Assembly (NCBI GenBank): GCA_903920865.1
Contig: CAIXNN010000030.1
Coordinates: 1 to 37,932, forward strand
Source of the DNA: an uncultured Actinomycetes bacterium
Lineage (GTDB): Bacteria > Actinomycetota > Actinomycetes > UBA12327
Length of the DNA: 37,932 bases
Direction of reading: 5' to 3'
Shown here one piece after another: positions 25,745-33,772 of the stretch. How positions within the stretch are numbered: the first letter of the stretch is position 1; each line of letters begins with the position of its first letter. The position numbers and the translations under genes are program-made. A model generated the notes under the pieces. The model had not been told where the DNA came from. It saw only the letters and a list, made by a program, of their open reading frames with translations, and made no database searches.

Positions 25745-25893
25745 GACATCGAGCTATTCGCTCGGGCTCCGCCCCGTACCTCGACAGAAATAGAGCCAAC
25801 TCACGACCGCTAGGTGCTCCGGCTTACCCAGAAGGGTTCACGGTTGCGGGACAGCGTCGGAATTACACCGACTTCCCCTAGATCTCGATCGTG
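25715..25893 (-). ncRNA. Cobalamin riboswitch with expression platform
   Basis: Read on the minus strand, a 92-base aptamer (25893-25802) is closed by CACGA/TCGTG and an inner CTAGG/CCTAG. It contains GGGGAAGTCGGTGTAATTCC, then GCTGTCCCGCAACCGTGA (B12-box region) and AAGCCGGAGCACCTAGC, all standard cobalamin-riboswitch blocks. A following hairpin (25784-25749, TCGAG/CTCGA) has a loop GGGGCGGAG whose GCGG can pair with CCGC of the aptamer, the expected kissing-loop contact. A second hairpin (25744-25715) precedes the start of the operon by about 54 bases. The 307-base gap 25662-25968 holds nothing else clear; a TTGACT at 25945-25940 is a weak -35 candidate without a good -10. Confidence 0.9.
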
Positions 25894-25968
25894 TATTCAG
25901 TTGTTGTGCGTGACCATCTGACCACGTTGCTGCACACCCAGTCAATGCGGGTGGCACTAAGGCGTGTC

Positions 25969-26538
25969 TTAGGGGGTATCTCCTGGTTTCAGCTGGCACT
26001 TGGGTGCTCGAAGCCGGCGAATCTGCAGGGCTCGCATCGTGGCGTAAAAGGACAAGCCCGATAGGTCGGCTGATTCAGCGTTCTTGGCAGTCAGCGCACG
26101 CTTGAGCGAACGCACCATGAACACCGAATCGACAGCAATAACCAAAACCATGGCAAACCAAATCCAGAGGGAAATGCTCTTGAGCGCAACGCTTGGGAAG
26201 AATCCGAGAATCAAGATCAACAGCGCACCAGGCAAAAACAGTTCACCAGCGTTGCGTCGGGCGTCCACAAAGTTTCGAGCAAAGCGCCGGCTAGGCCCGC
26301 GGTCGCGCGCCATGAGAGCGGATTCATCACCGGCGAGCATGCGATCTCGTTGTGCAACGCGAGCCTGACGGTCGGCGCGAGAGTTCCCTAACGCTTTCGT
26401 CTCGCCCTTGAGTCGCGCCTTACGTGCTGCCTGCGCATCTTTACGACTAGGTGTGGGCTTGCCCTTGGTGCTGGGGTTGGTCGTTGAGGTAGCGCTGGTC
26501 TGCGTTGATGGTTGATCGCTCTTATTTTTGTTGAACAT
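25969..26538 (-). CDS. DUF3043 family membrane protein
   Basis: A 189-residue actinobacterial protein of unknown function (Rv2206-like). The N-terminal half is highly charged and Lys/Arg-rich, with a KPTPSRKDAQAARKARLKG segment and LAGDESALMARDRGPSRRFARNFVDARRN, the family hallmark. Two membrane helices follow (about 99-117 and 122-143), then a short conserved tail. The ATG at 26538 is preferred over 26544 because TAACCT lies six bases before it, as in other leaderless genes here. It lies directly upstream of the riboswitch operon but is separated from it by 75 bases plus the aptamer. Confidence 0.85.
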   Translation of the reverse strand: MFNKNKSDQPSTQTSATSTTNPSTKGKPTPSRKDAQAARKARLKGETKALGNSRADRQARVAQRDRMLAGDESALMARDRGPSRRFARNFVDARRNAGELFLPGALLILILGFFPSVALKSISLWIWFAMVLVIAVDSVFMVRSLKRALTAKNAESADLSGLSFYATMRALQIRRLRAPKCQLKPGDTP

Positions 26539-26550
26539 ATGCACAGGTTA
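26539..26550 (-). promoter_or_regulatory. Putative -10 element, leaderless start of the DUF3043 gene
   Basis: On the minus strand TAACCT (26550-26545), six bases, then ATG at 26538. No ribosome binding site is visible. Confidence 0.45.
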
Positions 26551-26611
26551 GTGGGGATGGCGGGCACTAGAGTTGGCGCGAGGCTTTAGCGACGAAGAAA
26601 ACAGGGCGGTA

Positions 26612-27451
26612 ACCGTGGAAAAGCTCAACACCATCAAGGGCGACGTGATCGTGGTCACCGGCTGCACCCGCGGTTTTGGGCGAGTGCTGGTCCAGCAATT
26701 GGCCAGTGCTGGGGCACGGGTCGTGGTTTCTAGTCCATGGGTTGAGGAAAACGATGCCCTGGCGGCGCAAATCACTGCAGCGGGTGGAACTGCTCTTAGT
26801 TGTATGGGCGATGTAACTAGCCGCGAACAAATGGCCGAATTAGTAGCTACCGCGGTCAGCACCTTTGGTGGCCTTGACTACTGGATCAACAACGCCGCAT
26901 ATGAAACTCCAGGGATGTCCACGGCCCTTGAGTTTGGTGATCAGGGTTTTGATGCTGTCAATGAGGTCAACATTGGTGGCACCTATAACGGCACTATGGC
27001 CGCACTGCGCGTCATGGTTGAACAGGGTAGCGGTGTGATCATCAATGTCACTGGTCGTGGCGATGACCTTCGGCCGACCTTGTACACGGCTCCCTACGGT
27101 GCGAGTAAGGCATGGATTCGTTCATTTTCGAAAACTCTTCGCGGGGAGTACAAGTCTCGCGGTGTAAACGTGATCAATTTCAACCCCGGTGTGATGAATA
27201 CCGAGCGGATGGACCGAGCTGACTCTGAACAACTGTCAGGGATTAATTCACGTACGGAAAAACTATTCCCAGTGGTCATGCGCGTCTTGGGTGATCCACC
27301 TGAGGTCGCGTCCCAAAAACTGGTCGATTTCATCGCCTTGGGTAAGGCCAAAGAGGTCGGGGAATTCCGCTTGATTAATTTGCGGAAGGTATTTAAGGGG
27401 ATCGGCAATGAGGCCGTTTATCGGGTGAAAAACCGCAATCAGAAGGACTAG
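26612..27451 (+). CDS. Short-chain dehydrogenase/reductase
   Basis: A 279-residue SDR oxidoreductase. It has the cofactor-binding VVTGCTRGFGRVL, the DVTS segment, and NNA in INNAAYETPG. Next come the active-site serine region with INVTGRG, and Y-x3-K in YGASKAW. The region around the serine reads NVTG rather than the usual NxSS, which may weaken classical activity. The substrate is unknown. The frame stays open to a TTG at 26573, but the GTG at 26612 leaves 16 residues before the nucleotide-binding loop and fits a TAGAGT -10-like hexamer at 26568-26573, so I prefer it. It is divergent from DUF3043 and converges on nadA with no gap. Confidence 0.82.
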   Translation, partial: TVEKLNTIKGDVIVVTGCTRGFGRVLVQQLASAGARVVVSSPWVEENDALAAQITAAGGTALSCMGDVTSREQMAELVATAVSTFGGLDYWINNAAYETPGMSTALEFGDQGFDAVNEVNIGGTYNGTMAALRVMVEQGSGVIINVTGRGDDLRPTLYTAPYGASKAWIRSFSKTLRGEYKSRGVNVINFNPGVMNTERMDRADSEQLSGINSRTEKLFPVVMRVLGDPPEVASQKLVDFIALGKAKEVGEFRLINLRKVFKGIGNEAVYRVKNRNQKD

Positions 27452-28621
27452 CTAGTCAGAATTGCTACCTGCACCCGAGCCAGGCAGCGAAAGCATCCGG
27501 TCGAGGGCCACCCGGGCCCAACGGGCAACCTCAAGATCAACGCTGATCTGGTTATTGGTGTGCCCAGCGACCAGGTTTTCCAAAGTCCACACCAAGTGCG
27601 GAAGATCAATACGGTTCATGGTTGCGCAAAAGCACACCGCTTTATCCAAGAAGACGATAGTTAATTCCGGGTGTGCATCGGCCAATCGCTTGACTAAGTT
27701 CAGTTCGGTGCCAATGGCCCATGAACTTCCCGGTGGCGCGGCTTCAATAGTTTTGATGATGTACTCAGTAGAGCCGACAAAGTCAGCTTTGGTGACAACT
27801 TCGTGCACACACTCAGGATGAACTAAGACGTTGACATCTCGGACTCGCGTGCGGACCTGTTCCACACTGGCGGCCGTGAAGCGACCGTGAACTGAGCAGT
27901 GGCCTTTCCACAAGATCATTCGTGCTGCTTTTAGTTGTTCAGAGGTCAGTCCGCCCGAGGGTAGGTGCGGATCGAAGACGACGCAGTCCTGAAGGCTGAG
28001 CCCCAAATCCAGCACTGCGGTGTTGCGTCCTAGATGTTGATCAGGCAGGAAGAGCACCTTTTCGCCCTGATTAAAAGCCCACTCAAGGGCCGCCTTGGCA
28101 TTGGACGAGGTGCATACGGTTCCCCCGTTACGCCCAGTAAAGCCTTTGATGGCTGCGGTGCTGTTCATGTAGGTGACGGGAATAGTCACGTCGCTGATCC
28201 CAGCATCGGCCAGTACGGCCCAGGCTTCTTCGACTTGATTGATCGCAGCCATATCGGCCATCGAGCAACCAGCAGCAAGGTCGGGCAAGATCACCTGTTG
28301 ACGATCGCTGGTGAGAATGTCGGCACTTTCGGCCATGAAGTGCACACCACAAAAAACGATGTAATCAGCATCCGGGTGAGCTGCTGCTTGCTGGGCCAAC
28401 TTGAAGGAGTCGCCGGTGACATCGGCGAAGGCGATCACATCATCGCGTTGATAGTGATGCCCGAGAATGAAAACCTTCTCGCCAAGGGTGTCCTTGGCTT
28501 CTTGGGCCCGCTGAATCAAATCCGGATCGCTTGCGGGCGGTAAATCGCCGGGGCATTCGACTCCGCGCTCACTATCTGGGTCAGCGCTTTGTCCCAGAAC
28601 GTAAAGCGGAATTGCGGTCAT
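27452..28621 (-). CDS. nadA: Quinolinate synthase A
   Basis: A 389-residue [4Fe-4S] enzyme that condenses iminoaspartate with dihydroxyacetone phosphate to quinolinate in de novo NAD synthesis. It has GHHYQRDD (54-61), the cluster ligands Cys119 (LAAGCSMAD) and Cys271 (VHPECVHEV), a third ligand at Cys330 or Cys332 (AVCFCATMNRI), and FLPDQHLGRN. Length fits the longer actinobacterial-type NadA. nadB and nadC, usually adjacent, are not in the window, so iminoaspartate must come from a distant gene or from an aspartate dehydrogenase. A modest GAGG lies before the ATG. Confidence 0.95.
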   Translation of the reverse strand: MTAIPLYVLGQSADPDSERGVECPGDLPPASDPDLIQRAQEAKDTLGEKVFILGHHYQRDDVIAFADVTGDSFKLAQQAAAHPDADYIVFCGVHFMAESADILTSDRQQVILPDLAAGCSMADMAAINQVEEAWAVLADAGISDVTIPVTYMNSTAAIKGFTGRNGGTVCTSSNAKAALEWAFNQGEKVLFLPDQHLGRNTAVLDLGLSLQDCVVFDPHLPSGGLTSEQLKAARMILWKGHCSVHGRFTAASVEQVRTRVRDVNVLVHPECVHEVVTKADFVGSTEYIIKTIEAAPPGSSWAIGTELNLVKRLADAHPELTIVFLDKAVCFCATMNRIDLPHLVWTLENLVAGHTNNQISVDLEVARWARVALDRMLSLPGSGAGSNSD

Positions 28622-28654
28622 AACCTCATCGTCCCACAGTCAGTTAGACCGGAC

Positions 28655-29137
28655 CTAGGCCAGCGCGGCTTCGATGGCGGTAATGATTTCCGGTGCATTG
28701 GGCTCGGTACGGGGGCGGAAGCGTTGGATAGCCCCGTCAGCGGTGACGAGGTATTTCTCAAAGTTCCATTGAACATCCCCAGCGACGCCTTCAACGTCCT
28801 GCGTGGCTGTTAATTCTGCGTAGAGCGGGTGTCGGTCCGGTCCATTGACGTCAATCTTGTCGAACAAGGGAAAAGTGACGTCGTAATTCGTTGAGCAGAA
28901 GTCTTTTATTTCATCGTTGGTGCCAGGTTCTTGAGCGCCGAACTGATTGCAGGGAAAGCCAGCCACACTTAAACCCTGAGCGCTGTAGGTCTCGTGCAGT
29001 TCTTGCAACGCGCTGTATTGCGGGGTCAGCCCGCACTTTGACGCGACATTGACCACCAAAACTGCTTTGCCGCCAAGTTGTCCCAAGGTGGTGGAGGAGC
29101 CGTCAATGGTGGTGACGGCGATGTCGTTGACGCTCAT
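28655..29137 (-). CDS. Glutathione peroxidase-fold thiol peroxidase
   Basis: A 160-residue member of the glutathione peroxidase family. The peroxidatic residue is Cys35 (NVASKCGLTPQ), with the conserved GFPCNQFGAQEPG and the Trp-Asn pair in VQWNFEKYLV. Cys81 in KDFCSTNYDVTFP corresponds, from memory, to the resolving cysteine of yeast Gpx3, so the enzyme is probably reduced by thioredoxin rather than glutathione, which most actinobacteria lack. It removes hydrogen or lipid peroxides. AGGAG precedes the ATG. Confidence 0.93.
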   Translation of the reverse strand: MSVNDIAVTTIDGSSTTLGQLGGKAVLVVNVASKCGLTPQYSALQELHETYSAQGLSVAGFPCNQFGAQEPGTNDEIKDFCSTNYDVTFPLFDKIDVNGPDRHPLYAELTATQDVEGVAGDVQWNFEKYLVTADGAIQRFRPRTEPNAPEIITAIEAALA

Positions 29138-29186
29138 GAATCTCCTAAAAAGGTTGGTGCTTCAGGGGTAGATCAACTATGGCAGG

Positions 29187-29198
29187 TACGGTCGGGGT
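29187..29198 (+). promoter_or_regulatory. Putative -10 element, leaderless start of the glycerate kinase gene
   Basis: TACGGT (29187-29192) is followed by six bases and the GTG at 29199. No Shine-Dalgarno sequence precedes the start. Confidence 0.45.
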
Positions 29199-30230
29199 GT
29201 GCGAATTGTGGTGGCTCCCGATAAGTTTGCTGGCACGTTGTCAGCACGTCAGGCCGCTGAGGCCATCAAGTCCGGTTGGCTGGCATACGCACCCAATGAT
29301 GACCTTCAACTTTTGCCGATGGCAGACGGCGGACCAGGCTTTATCGATGTTCTAGCTTCGGCGACCGGCGGGCGCCTGGTTGAAGTGACAACGCATGGAC
29401 CACTCGGTGAGCCGGTGACGGCGAATTTCCTCGTCCACGCGGACACGGCCTATGTAGAAAGCGCGCAGGTTTGTGGTCTGCATCTGATCAACACCCCCAA
29501 TGCGAGAACCTCTCGCGAAGCAACCAGTGCCGGACTGGCTGATGTTTTGGTGGCCGCCCTGAATGAGGGTGTGGCTCGAATCGTCGTTGGTGTTGGCGGC
29601 ACAGCATGCACCGACGGTGGTGAGCCGATGGTTGAACGCTTCAAACAATTGACCGGACGTACGCGGGTGGACGCTGAACTTCTGGTGGCAACCGATGTTG
29701 ATAACCCCCTTCTTGGCCAGCACGGTGCGGCCAAGGTATTTGGACCGCAAAAAGGTGCACAGGATGGGGATGTTGACTTCCTTGAGCAACGACTCACGTC
29801 TTGGGCTCAGCGCACGGCAGGAGATGCCGATGCGCCTGGTTCTGGAGCTGGCGGGGGATTGGGTTTTGGACTCTTTCTACTCTCAGGCACTCGCGTTTCA
29901 GGAATTGATACCTGCATGGATGCTGTGGGACTAGACGCAGCAATCGCATCGGCTGACTTAGTCATCACCGGTGAGGGCTCCTTTGACTATCAATCCCTGC
30001 GCGGAAAAGTTGTCAGCGGAGTGGCCGGGCGGGCCAGCGCCAAAGCTCGCCCTTGCCTAGTCCTGGCCGGTCAAAGCTCAGTGGGCCGCCAAGGGGCCTC
30101 CGCCTCCGGAATAGACCAGTGCTGGTCAGTTGTTGATTTTGTTGGATCAGTTGAAAAGGCCCTATCCGAGCCGTTTGATGCTTTGGCAGGACTGGCCCGC
30201 TCGGTTGCCGCCGTGTGGTCTAGCCCCTGA
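29199..30230 (+). CDS. glxK: Glycerate kinase (GlxK family)
   Basis: A 343-residue class II glycerate kinase that phosphorylates D-glycerate with ATP. The N-terminal VVAPDKFAGTLSARQAAEAI and DLQLLPMADGGPGFIDVL are family hallmarks. VGVGGTACTDGG, DVDNPLLGQHGAAKVFGPQKGA, GAGGGLGFGL and VITGEGSFDYQSLRGKV follow in the expected order. The GTG start is leaderless-like. It precedes the erpA-like gene by 49 bases, the order seen in other actinobacteria (Rv2205c/Rv2204c). Confidence 0.94.
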   Translation: MRIVVAPDKFAGTLSARQAAEAIKSGWLAYAPNDDLQLLPMADGGPGFIDVLASATGGRLVEVTTHGPLGEPVTANFLVHADTAYVESAQVCGLHLINTPNARTSREATSAGLADVLVAALNEGVARIVVGVGGTACTDGGEPMVERFKQLTGRTRVDAELLVATDVDNPLLGQHGAAKVFGPQKGAQDGDVDFLEQRLTSWAQRTAGDADAPGSGAGGGLGFGLFLLSGTRVSGIDTCMDAVGLDAAIASADLVITGEGSFDYQSLRGKVVSGVAGRASAKARPCLVLAGQSSVGRQGASASGIDQCWSVVDFVGSVEKALSEPFDALAGLARSVAAVWSSP

Positions 30231-30279
30231 GCGGTGACTGTGGCACTATGGGAATAACGCAATAACTAAGGAGCACTAC

Positions 30280-30642
30280 ATGAGTGTTGAGACCACCACC
30301 GAAACCACCATTGCCACGGATGGCATTTTGCTTACCGATGAAGCAGCCAGCAAAGTTGCATCGTTGCTTGGGCAAGAAGGTCGCGACGACCTAGCTCTTC
30401 GAGTGGCCGTTCAACCAGGTGGATGCTCCGGCTTGCGTTACCAACTCTTCTTCGACGACCGCTCACTCGATGGCGATGTCATCAAAGACTTCAATGGCGT
30501 CAAAGTTGTGACAGACCGCATGAGTTCGCCGTACTTGGGTGGAGCCACCATCGGTTTTGTTGACACCATCGAGAAGCAGGGCTTCACCATTGATAATCCC
30601 AATGCAGGTGGATCCTGTGCATGTGGTGACTCGTTCAGCTGA
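30280..30642 (+). CDS. erpA: A-type iron-sulfur cluster insertion protein (HesB/IscA/ErpA family)
   Basis: A 120-residue A-type carrier that delivers Fe-S clusters to apoproteins. The three ligand cysteines are in GGCSG and the C-terminal SCACGDSFS. The acidic-hydrophobic body (LALRVAVQPGG, GLRYQLFFDD, SPYLGGATIGFVD) fits the family. AAGGAG lies seven bases before the ATG. Possible clients in the window are LipA and NadA; a cysteine desulfurase is 3 kb downstream. The symbol is by family; the actinobacterial protein is often just called HesB-like. Confidence 0.92.
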   Translation: MSVETTTETTIATDGILLTDEAASKVASLLGQEGRDDLALRVAVQPGGCSGLRYQLFFDDRSLDGDVIKDFNGVKVVTDRMSSPYLGGATIGFVDTIEKQGFTIDNPNAGGSCACGDSFS

Positions 30643-30683
30643 TTTGACCTAGGCGGTCTTTGCCTCGTCAGTTGTTGTCACTG

Positions 30684-31937
30684 TCAATTTCCGGTTGGTG
30701 AACCAGGATTTCCTGGTTCACTTTGTCCTGCTCCAGAGCCTGCGCTGCCGGGTACCGCCGATGGAATAGGCAGCGGCTGGTCAGTGGCTTGTGGCGAATT
30801 GGGAATCGGCGTTGGGGTGGCTAAGTATTTGTCCGCCACCGCACTCACAGACACCAGCGACTCGGTTGTTACACCCACGACGAGGTTTGCCTCTGAGGTT
30901 GTGGTGAATAACCAGGCTGGGGCTAGGACGGGAAGTCCGTTATCGGTATCAGCCATCAATCCGAATTCAGTCTTAACGATCGTCGGTGTGGCAGGTGCAA
31001 TGCAGCCTTTTCCATCGGGGGAGAGCGCACACAAAGCAAGTGCAGCTTGAGGCAAGGCAGCCAATCGAGCAAGCCCATCTTGAGCAGAGATCACTCCGTA
31101 GCGGTCTTTGAGTTTCCAGGTTGCTAACTGACCGGAAGCTTGATCAATGATCGGACTAGGTAGCCGGCTCATCACCGAGATGTAAGTGGCGATTCCAACC
31201 GTTGGTAAATCAGCTACGACCGGGTTTGCTTCAACTGATCGCTCAGATGCTGAGGTAGCGGGCGAGTAGGTGAGCCGGGCCGAATCTGTGATTCCAACAT
31301 TTTTCAGCACCGGATCCACGATCGCGCTGAATTGTTGATCCGAGACGCTCAACGTAGGGGTGGTTCGCGTCGGTGGCGAAGCAGTTGTGGCGCCAGGTGT
31401 GGGTGCATTTTGAGCAACTGGCGGAATCGGCGTGGCAACTGCGGTGGACACGCAGCTACCGGCATCGGTGATCGGTGCAGAGATATCGCAGGAAGTTTGT
31501 GAACCGTAGGTCCAGGTTCCACGAGCGTCCTTAAGGACGATGAGAAATCGAGTTTGCGGTGGAGAAGACCTAGCATCCGGAGAGATCCAACCGCCAGGCT
31601 TTTCAACGACCGGAAAGGTAAGTCCAAGTGCTGTTGCCAATGCTTGCACCTTTGCTGTGGTCACATCATTGGTTGGAGTCAGGACTGGTCCATCTGCCGG
31701 CGTCGCGGGGAATTCGTTGGACGGTCCAGCCGTTGGGCTGCCAGCGCTAGGTCCGCTGTCAAGTTTGGCTGCGGCGTTTATCCCGTTCGCGCGCGATCCC
31801 AAGCTCAAAGGGCTCGGATTTGTTGAACGTGAACTACAGGCAGCTAGGGCCAACACGCTGGCGAGGATGGTGAACGTGATCGCAACTTTGGCCGTAAGGC
31901 CGTGCTTTCGGATCGCATCTGGCGAAGTGATCGTCAC
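30684..31937 (-). CDS. Predicted lipoprotein of unknown function
   Basis: A 417-residue protein with a signal peptide ending in the lipobox LAAC (Cys34), so it is probably anchored to the outer face of the membrane. After a Ser/Pro-rich linker there is a mixed domain with PVVEKPGGWISPD, FLIVLKDARGTWTYGSQTSCDIS and a Cys pair candidate (Cys in TSCDIS and GSCVST). RYGVISAQDGLARLAALPQ and VLAPAWLFTTTSEANLVVGVTTESLVSV follow near the end, then a Pro/Gly/Ser tail. The layout fits actinobacterial lipoproteins without a known role. It lies in the position of Rv2203, on the opposite strand to its neighbours. The start is GTG with GGAG eight bases upstream. Confidence 0.78.
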   Translation of the reverse strand: MTITSPDAIRKHGLTAKVAITFTILASVLALAACSSRSTNPSPLSLGSRANGINAAAKLDSGPSAGSPTAGPSNEFPATPADGPVLTPTNDVTTAKVQALATALGLTFPVVEKPGGWISPDARSSPPQTRFLIVLKDARGTWTYGSQTSCDISAPITDAGSCVSTAVATPIPPVAQNAPTPGATTASPPTRTTPTLSVSDQQFSAIVDPVLKNVGITDSARLTYSPATSASERSVEANPVVADLPTVGIATYISVMSRLPSPIIDQASGQLATWKLKDRYGVISAQDGLARLAALPQAALALCALSPDGKGCIAPATPTIVKTEFGLMADTDNGLPVLAPAWLFTTTSEANLVVGVTTESLVSVSAVADKYLATPTPIPNSPQATDQPLPIPSAVPGSAGSGAGQSEPGNPGSPTGN

Positions 31938-32057
31938 TAATTGGCTCCAGACTCGCAGGGGTAATGATTTGACGCGCTCGCAGGTACCCGGGTTCCCTCG
32001 TTATGGTTTACACCGTAATGGCAGGAACAACTGTCCACCGGTGAAAGAGGAATTTTC

Positions 32058-33038
32058 GTGAATGTCGTAGTCACTGGCTCGATCGCAACCGATCACTTGA
32101 TGACCTTCCCGGGCAAGTTTGTCGATGCCTTGATTCCTGACAAGTTGGACTCGTTGTCAGTCTCGTTCCTCGTTGATGGGCTAGAAGTTCGGCGTGGCGG
32201 CGTGGGAGCAAACATTGCTTTCGGCATGGGTGTTCTAGGTCTTAAGCCAGTACTTGTTGGTGCGGTGGGAGCAGACTTTGCCGACTACGACGCGTGGTTA
32301 ACCCGTCACGGCGTGGACACGGCATCGGTGCACGTCAGTGGGGATTTGCACACAGCGCGCTTTGTGTGCACCACCGATCAAAATGCCTCGCAGATCGCAT
32401 CCTTCTACCCCGGGGCGATGGGACTTGCCCGCGATATCGAATTAGCGCCAGTGGGGCAACGCGTGGGCGGTATTGATTTGGTGGTTGTTGGCCCCAATGA
32501 CCCGGCAGCGATGCGCCGTCACACCGATGAGGCTCGAGCAAGTGGATTGAGTTTTGTCGCCGATCCCTCACAGCAGCTGTCCAGCATGGAAGGTGAGGAC
32601 ATCATCGCGCTGATTGATGGCGCATCATTCTTGTTCACCAATGAATATGAAGCGGCTTTGACCGAATCGAAGACTGGGTGGTCAGCCGAGCGCATTCTCG
32701 AGAGTGTGGGAACGCGCGTGACCACTCTTGGTTCAAAGGGTGCTCGTGTTGAGCGCAAAGGCGAGCCAGTTATTGAGGTCCCGGTGCCTAAGGAAGATCG
32801 CGTTGCCGATCCGACCGGAGTTGGCGATGCCTTCCGCGCCGGTTACCTGAGTGCATATGCATGGGGTCTGGAACCTGCGTTGTGCGCACAAGTTGGTTCT
32901 TTGCTGGCTACCTATGTGGTGGAAACTGTGGGCACTCAGGAGTACGCATTTACCGTGCAACAGTTTGTTGATCGATTCGAAGAAGCGTATGGACCCGCGG
33001 GGGCGCAGTCAGTGGGAGCCCACCTCTTGCCGGCATGA
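32058..33038 (+). CDS. adoK: Adenosine kinase, PfkB/ribokinase family (AdoK-like)
   Basis: A 326-residue sugar/nucleoside kinase. It strongly resembles mycobacterial AdoK: VTGSIATDHLMTFPGKF at the N-terminus, RGGVGANIAFGMGVLG, GADFADYDAWL, TARFVCTTDQNASQIASFYPGAM and DPTGVGDAFRAGYL with the catalytic Asp257. It would salvage adenosine to AMP. Other PfkB substrates are possible, but the near-complete agreement in the substrate-lid region favours adenosine. The GTG start has a GAGGAA ribosome binding site. aat overlaps its stop by ATGA. Confidence 0.88.
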   Translation: MNVVVTGSIATDHLMTFPGKFVDALIPDKLDSLSVSFLVDGLEVRRGGVGANIAFGMGVLGLKPVLVGAVGADFADYDAWLTRHGVDTASVHVSGDLHTARFVCTTDQNASQIASFYPGAMGLARDIELAPVGQRVGGIDLVVVGPNDPAAMRRHTDEARASGLSFVADPSQQLSSMEGEDIIALIDGASFLFTNEYEAALTESKTGWSAERILESVGTRVTTLGSKGARVERKGEPVIEVPVPKEDRVADPTGVGDAFRAGYLSAYAWGLEPALCAQVGSLLATYVVETVGTQEYAFTVQQFVDRFEEAYGPAGAQSVGAHLLPA

Positions 33039-33772
33039 GTGTGCACCCTGCCATCGAGCCACCCCCATGTGTGTGGGAGCTTCCCGATATTTCGTTGGCC
33101 CCGCCAGATGAGGAAGTCCTGGCCACTGGTGCTGATTTAGAGCCGGGAACATTGCTCGCGGCCTACCGCAGTGGCTTGTTTCCGATGCACGTAACAGTCG
33201 ATGATGAACATCCTTTGGGGTGGTGGTCGCCAAATCCCAGAGGGATCATCGACGACCTGAAAGTGTCTCGCTCCCTTCGCCGGTCAATCAAACGCTTTCG
33301 AATCAGCGTTGACTCAGCATTTGATGACGTGATAGCGGCATGTTCTCTCGAACACGATGGTCCACAGTGGATCAATACTGAAATCCAATCGGCGTTTAGG
33401 CGCCTGTTTGATTTGGGTTGGGCGCACAGTGTTGAAGTGTCAAACCTTGACGGAGAGTTAGTGGGCGGTTTGTACGGCGTAAGTATTGGTGGATTTTTCG
33501 CAGGCGAATCAATGTTTCACCGGGTACCTGACGCATCCAAAATCGCACTGCTTTATCTCAAGGCGATGATGGAGGCCAACGGAAATTCGAACAATCTCTT
33601 GGATGTGCAATGGCGCACTGATCACCTAGGCAGCATGGGGGCGGTGGAAATTTCCCGACCTGAATACCTCGAGCGCCTCAAGAGTGCAGTGGCTTCACCA
33701 AGTATTAATTTTGAAGCGCCTAGTAAGCGGAAGTTGCGCGAATGGCTTCAAGTGCGCGCGGAAGGCAACTAA
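33035..33772 (+). CDS. aat: Leucyl/phenylalanyl-tRNA-protein transferase
   Basis: A 245-residue Aat enzyme that adds Leu or Phe to proteins with N-terminal Arg or Lys, tagging them for ClpS/ClpAP(C)-type degradation (N-degron pathway). It has LLAAYRSGLFPM, WWSPNPRGII, VSRSLRRSIKRF, QWINTEIQSAFRRLFDLGWAHSVEV, GGLYGVSIGGFFAGESMF and LLDVQWRTDHLGSMGAVEI in order. The start overlaps the adoK stop. Its last 53 bases overlap the 3' end of the convergent cysteine desulfurase gene. Confidence 0.93.
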   Translation: MSVHPAIEPPPCVWELPDISLAPPDEEVLATGADLEPGTLLAAYRSGLFPMHVTVDDEHPLGWWSPNPRGIIDDLKVSRSLRRSIKRFRISVDSAFDDVIAACSLEHDGPQWINTEIQSAFRRLFDLGWAHSVEVSNLDGELVGGLYGVSIGGFFAGESMFHRVPDASKIALLYLKAMMEANGNSNNLLDVQWRTDHLGSMGAVEISRPEYLERLKSAVASPSINFEAPSKRKLREWLQVRAEGN

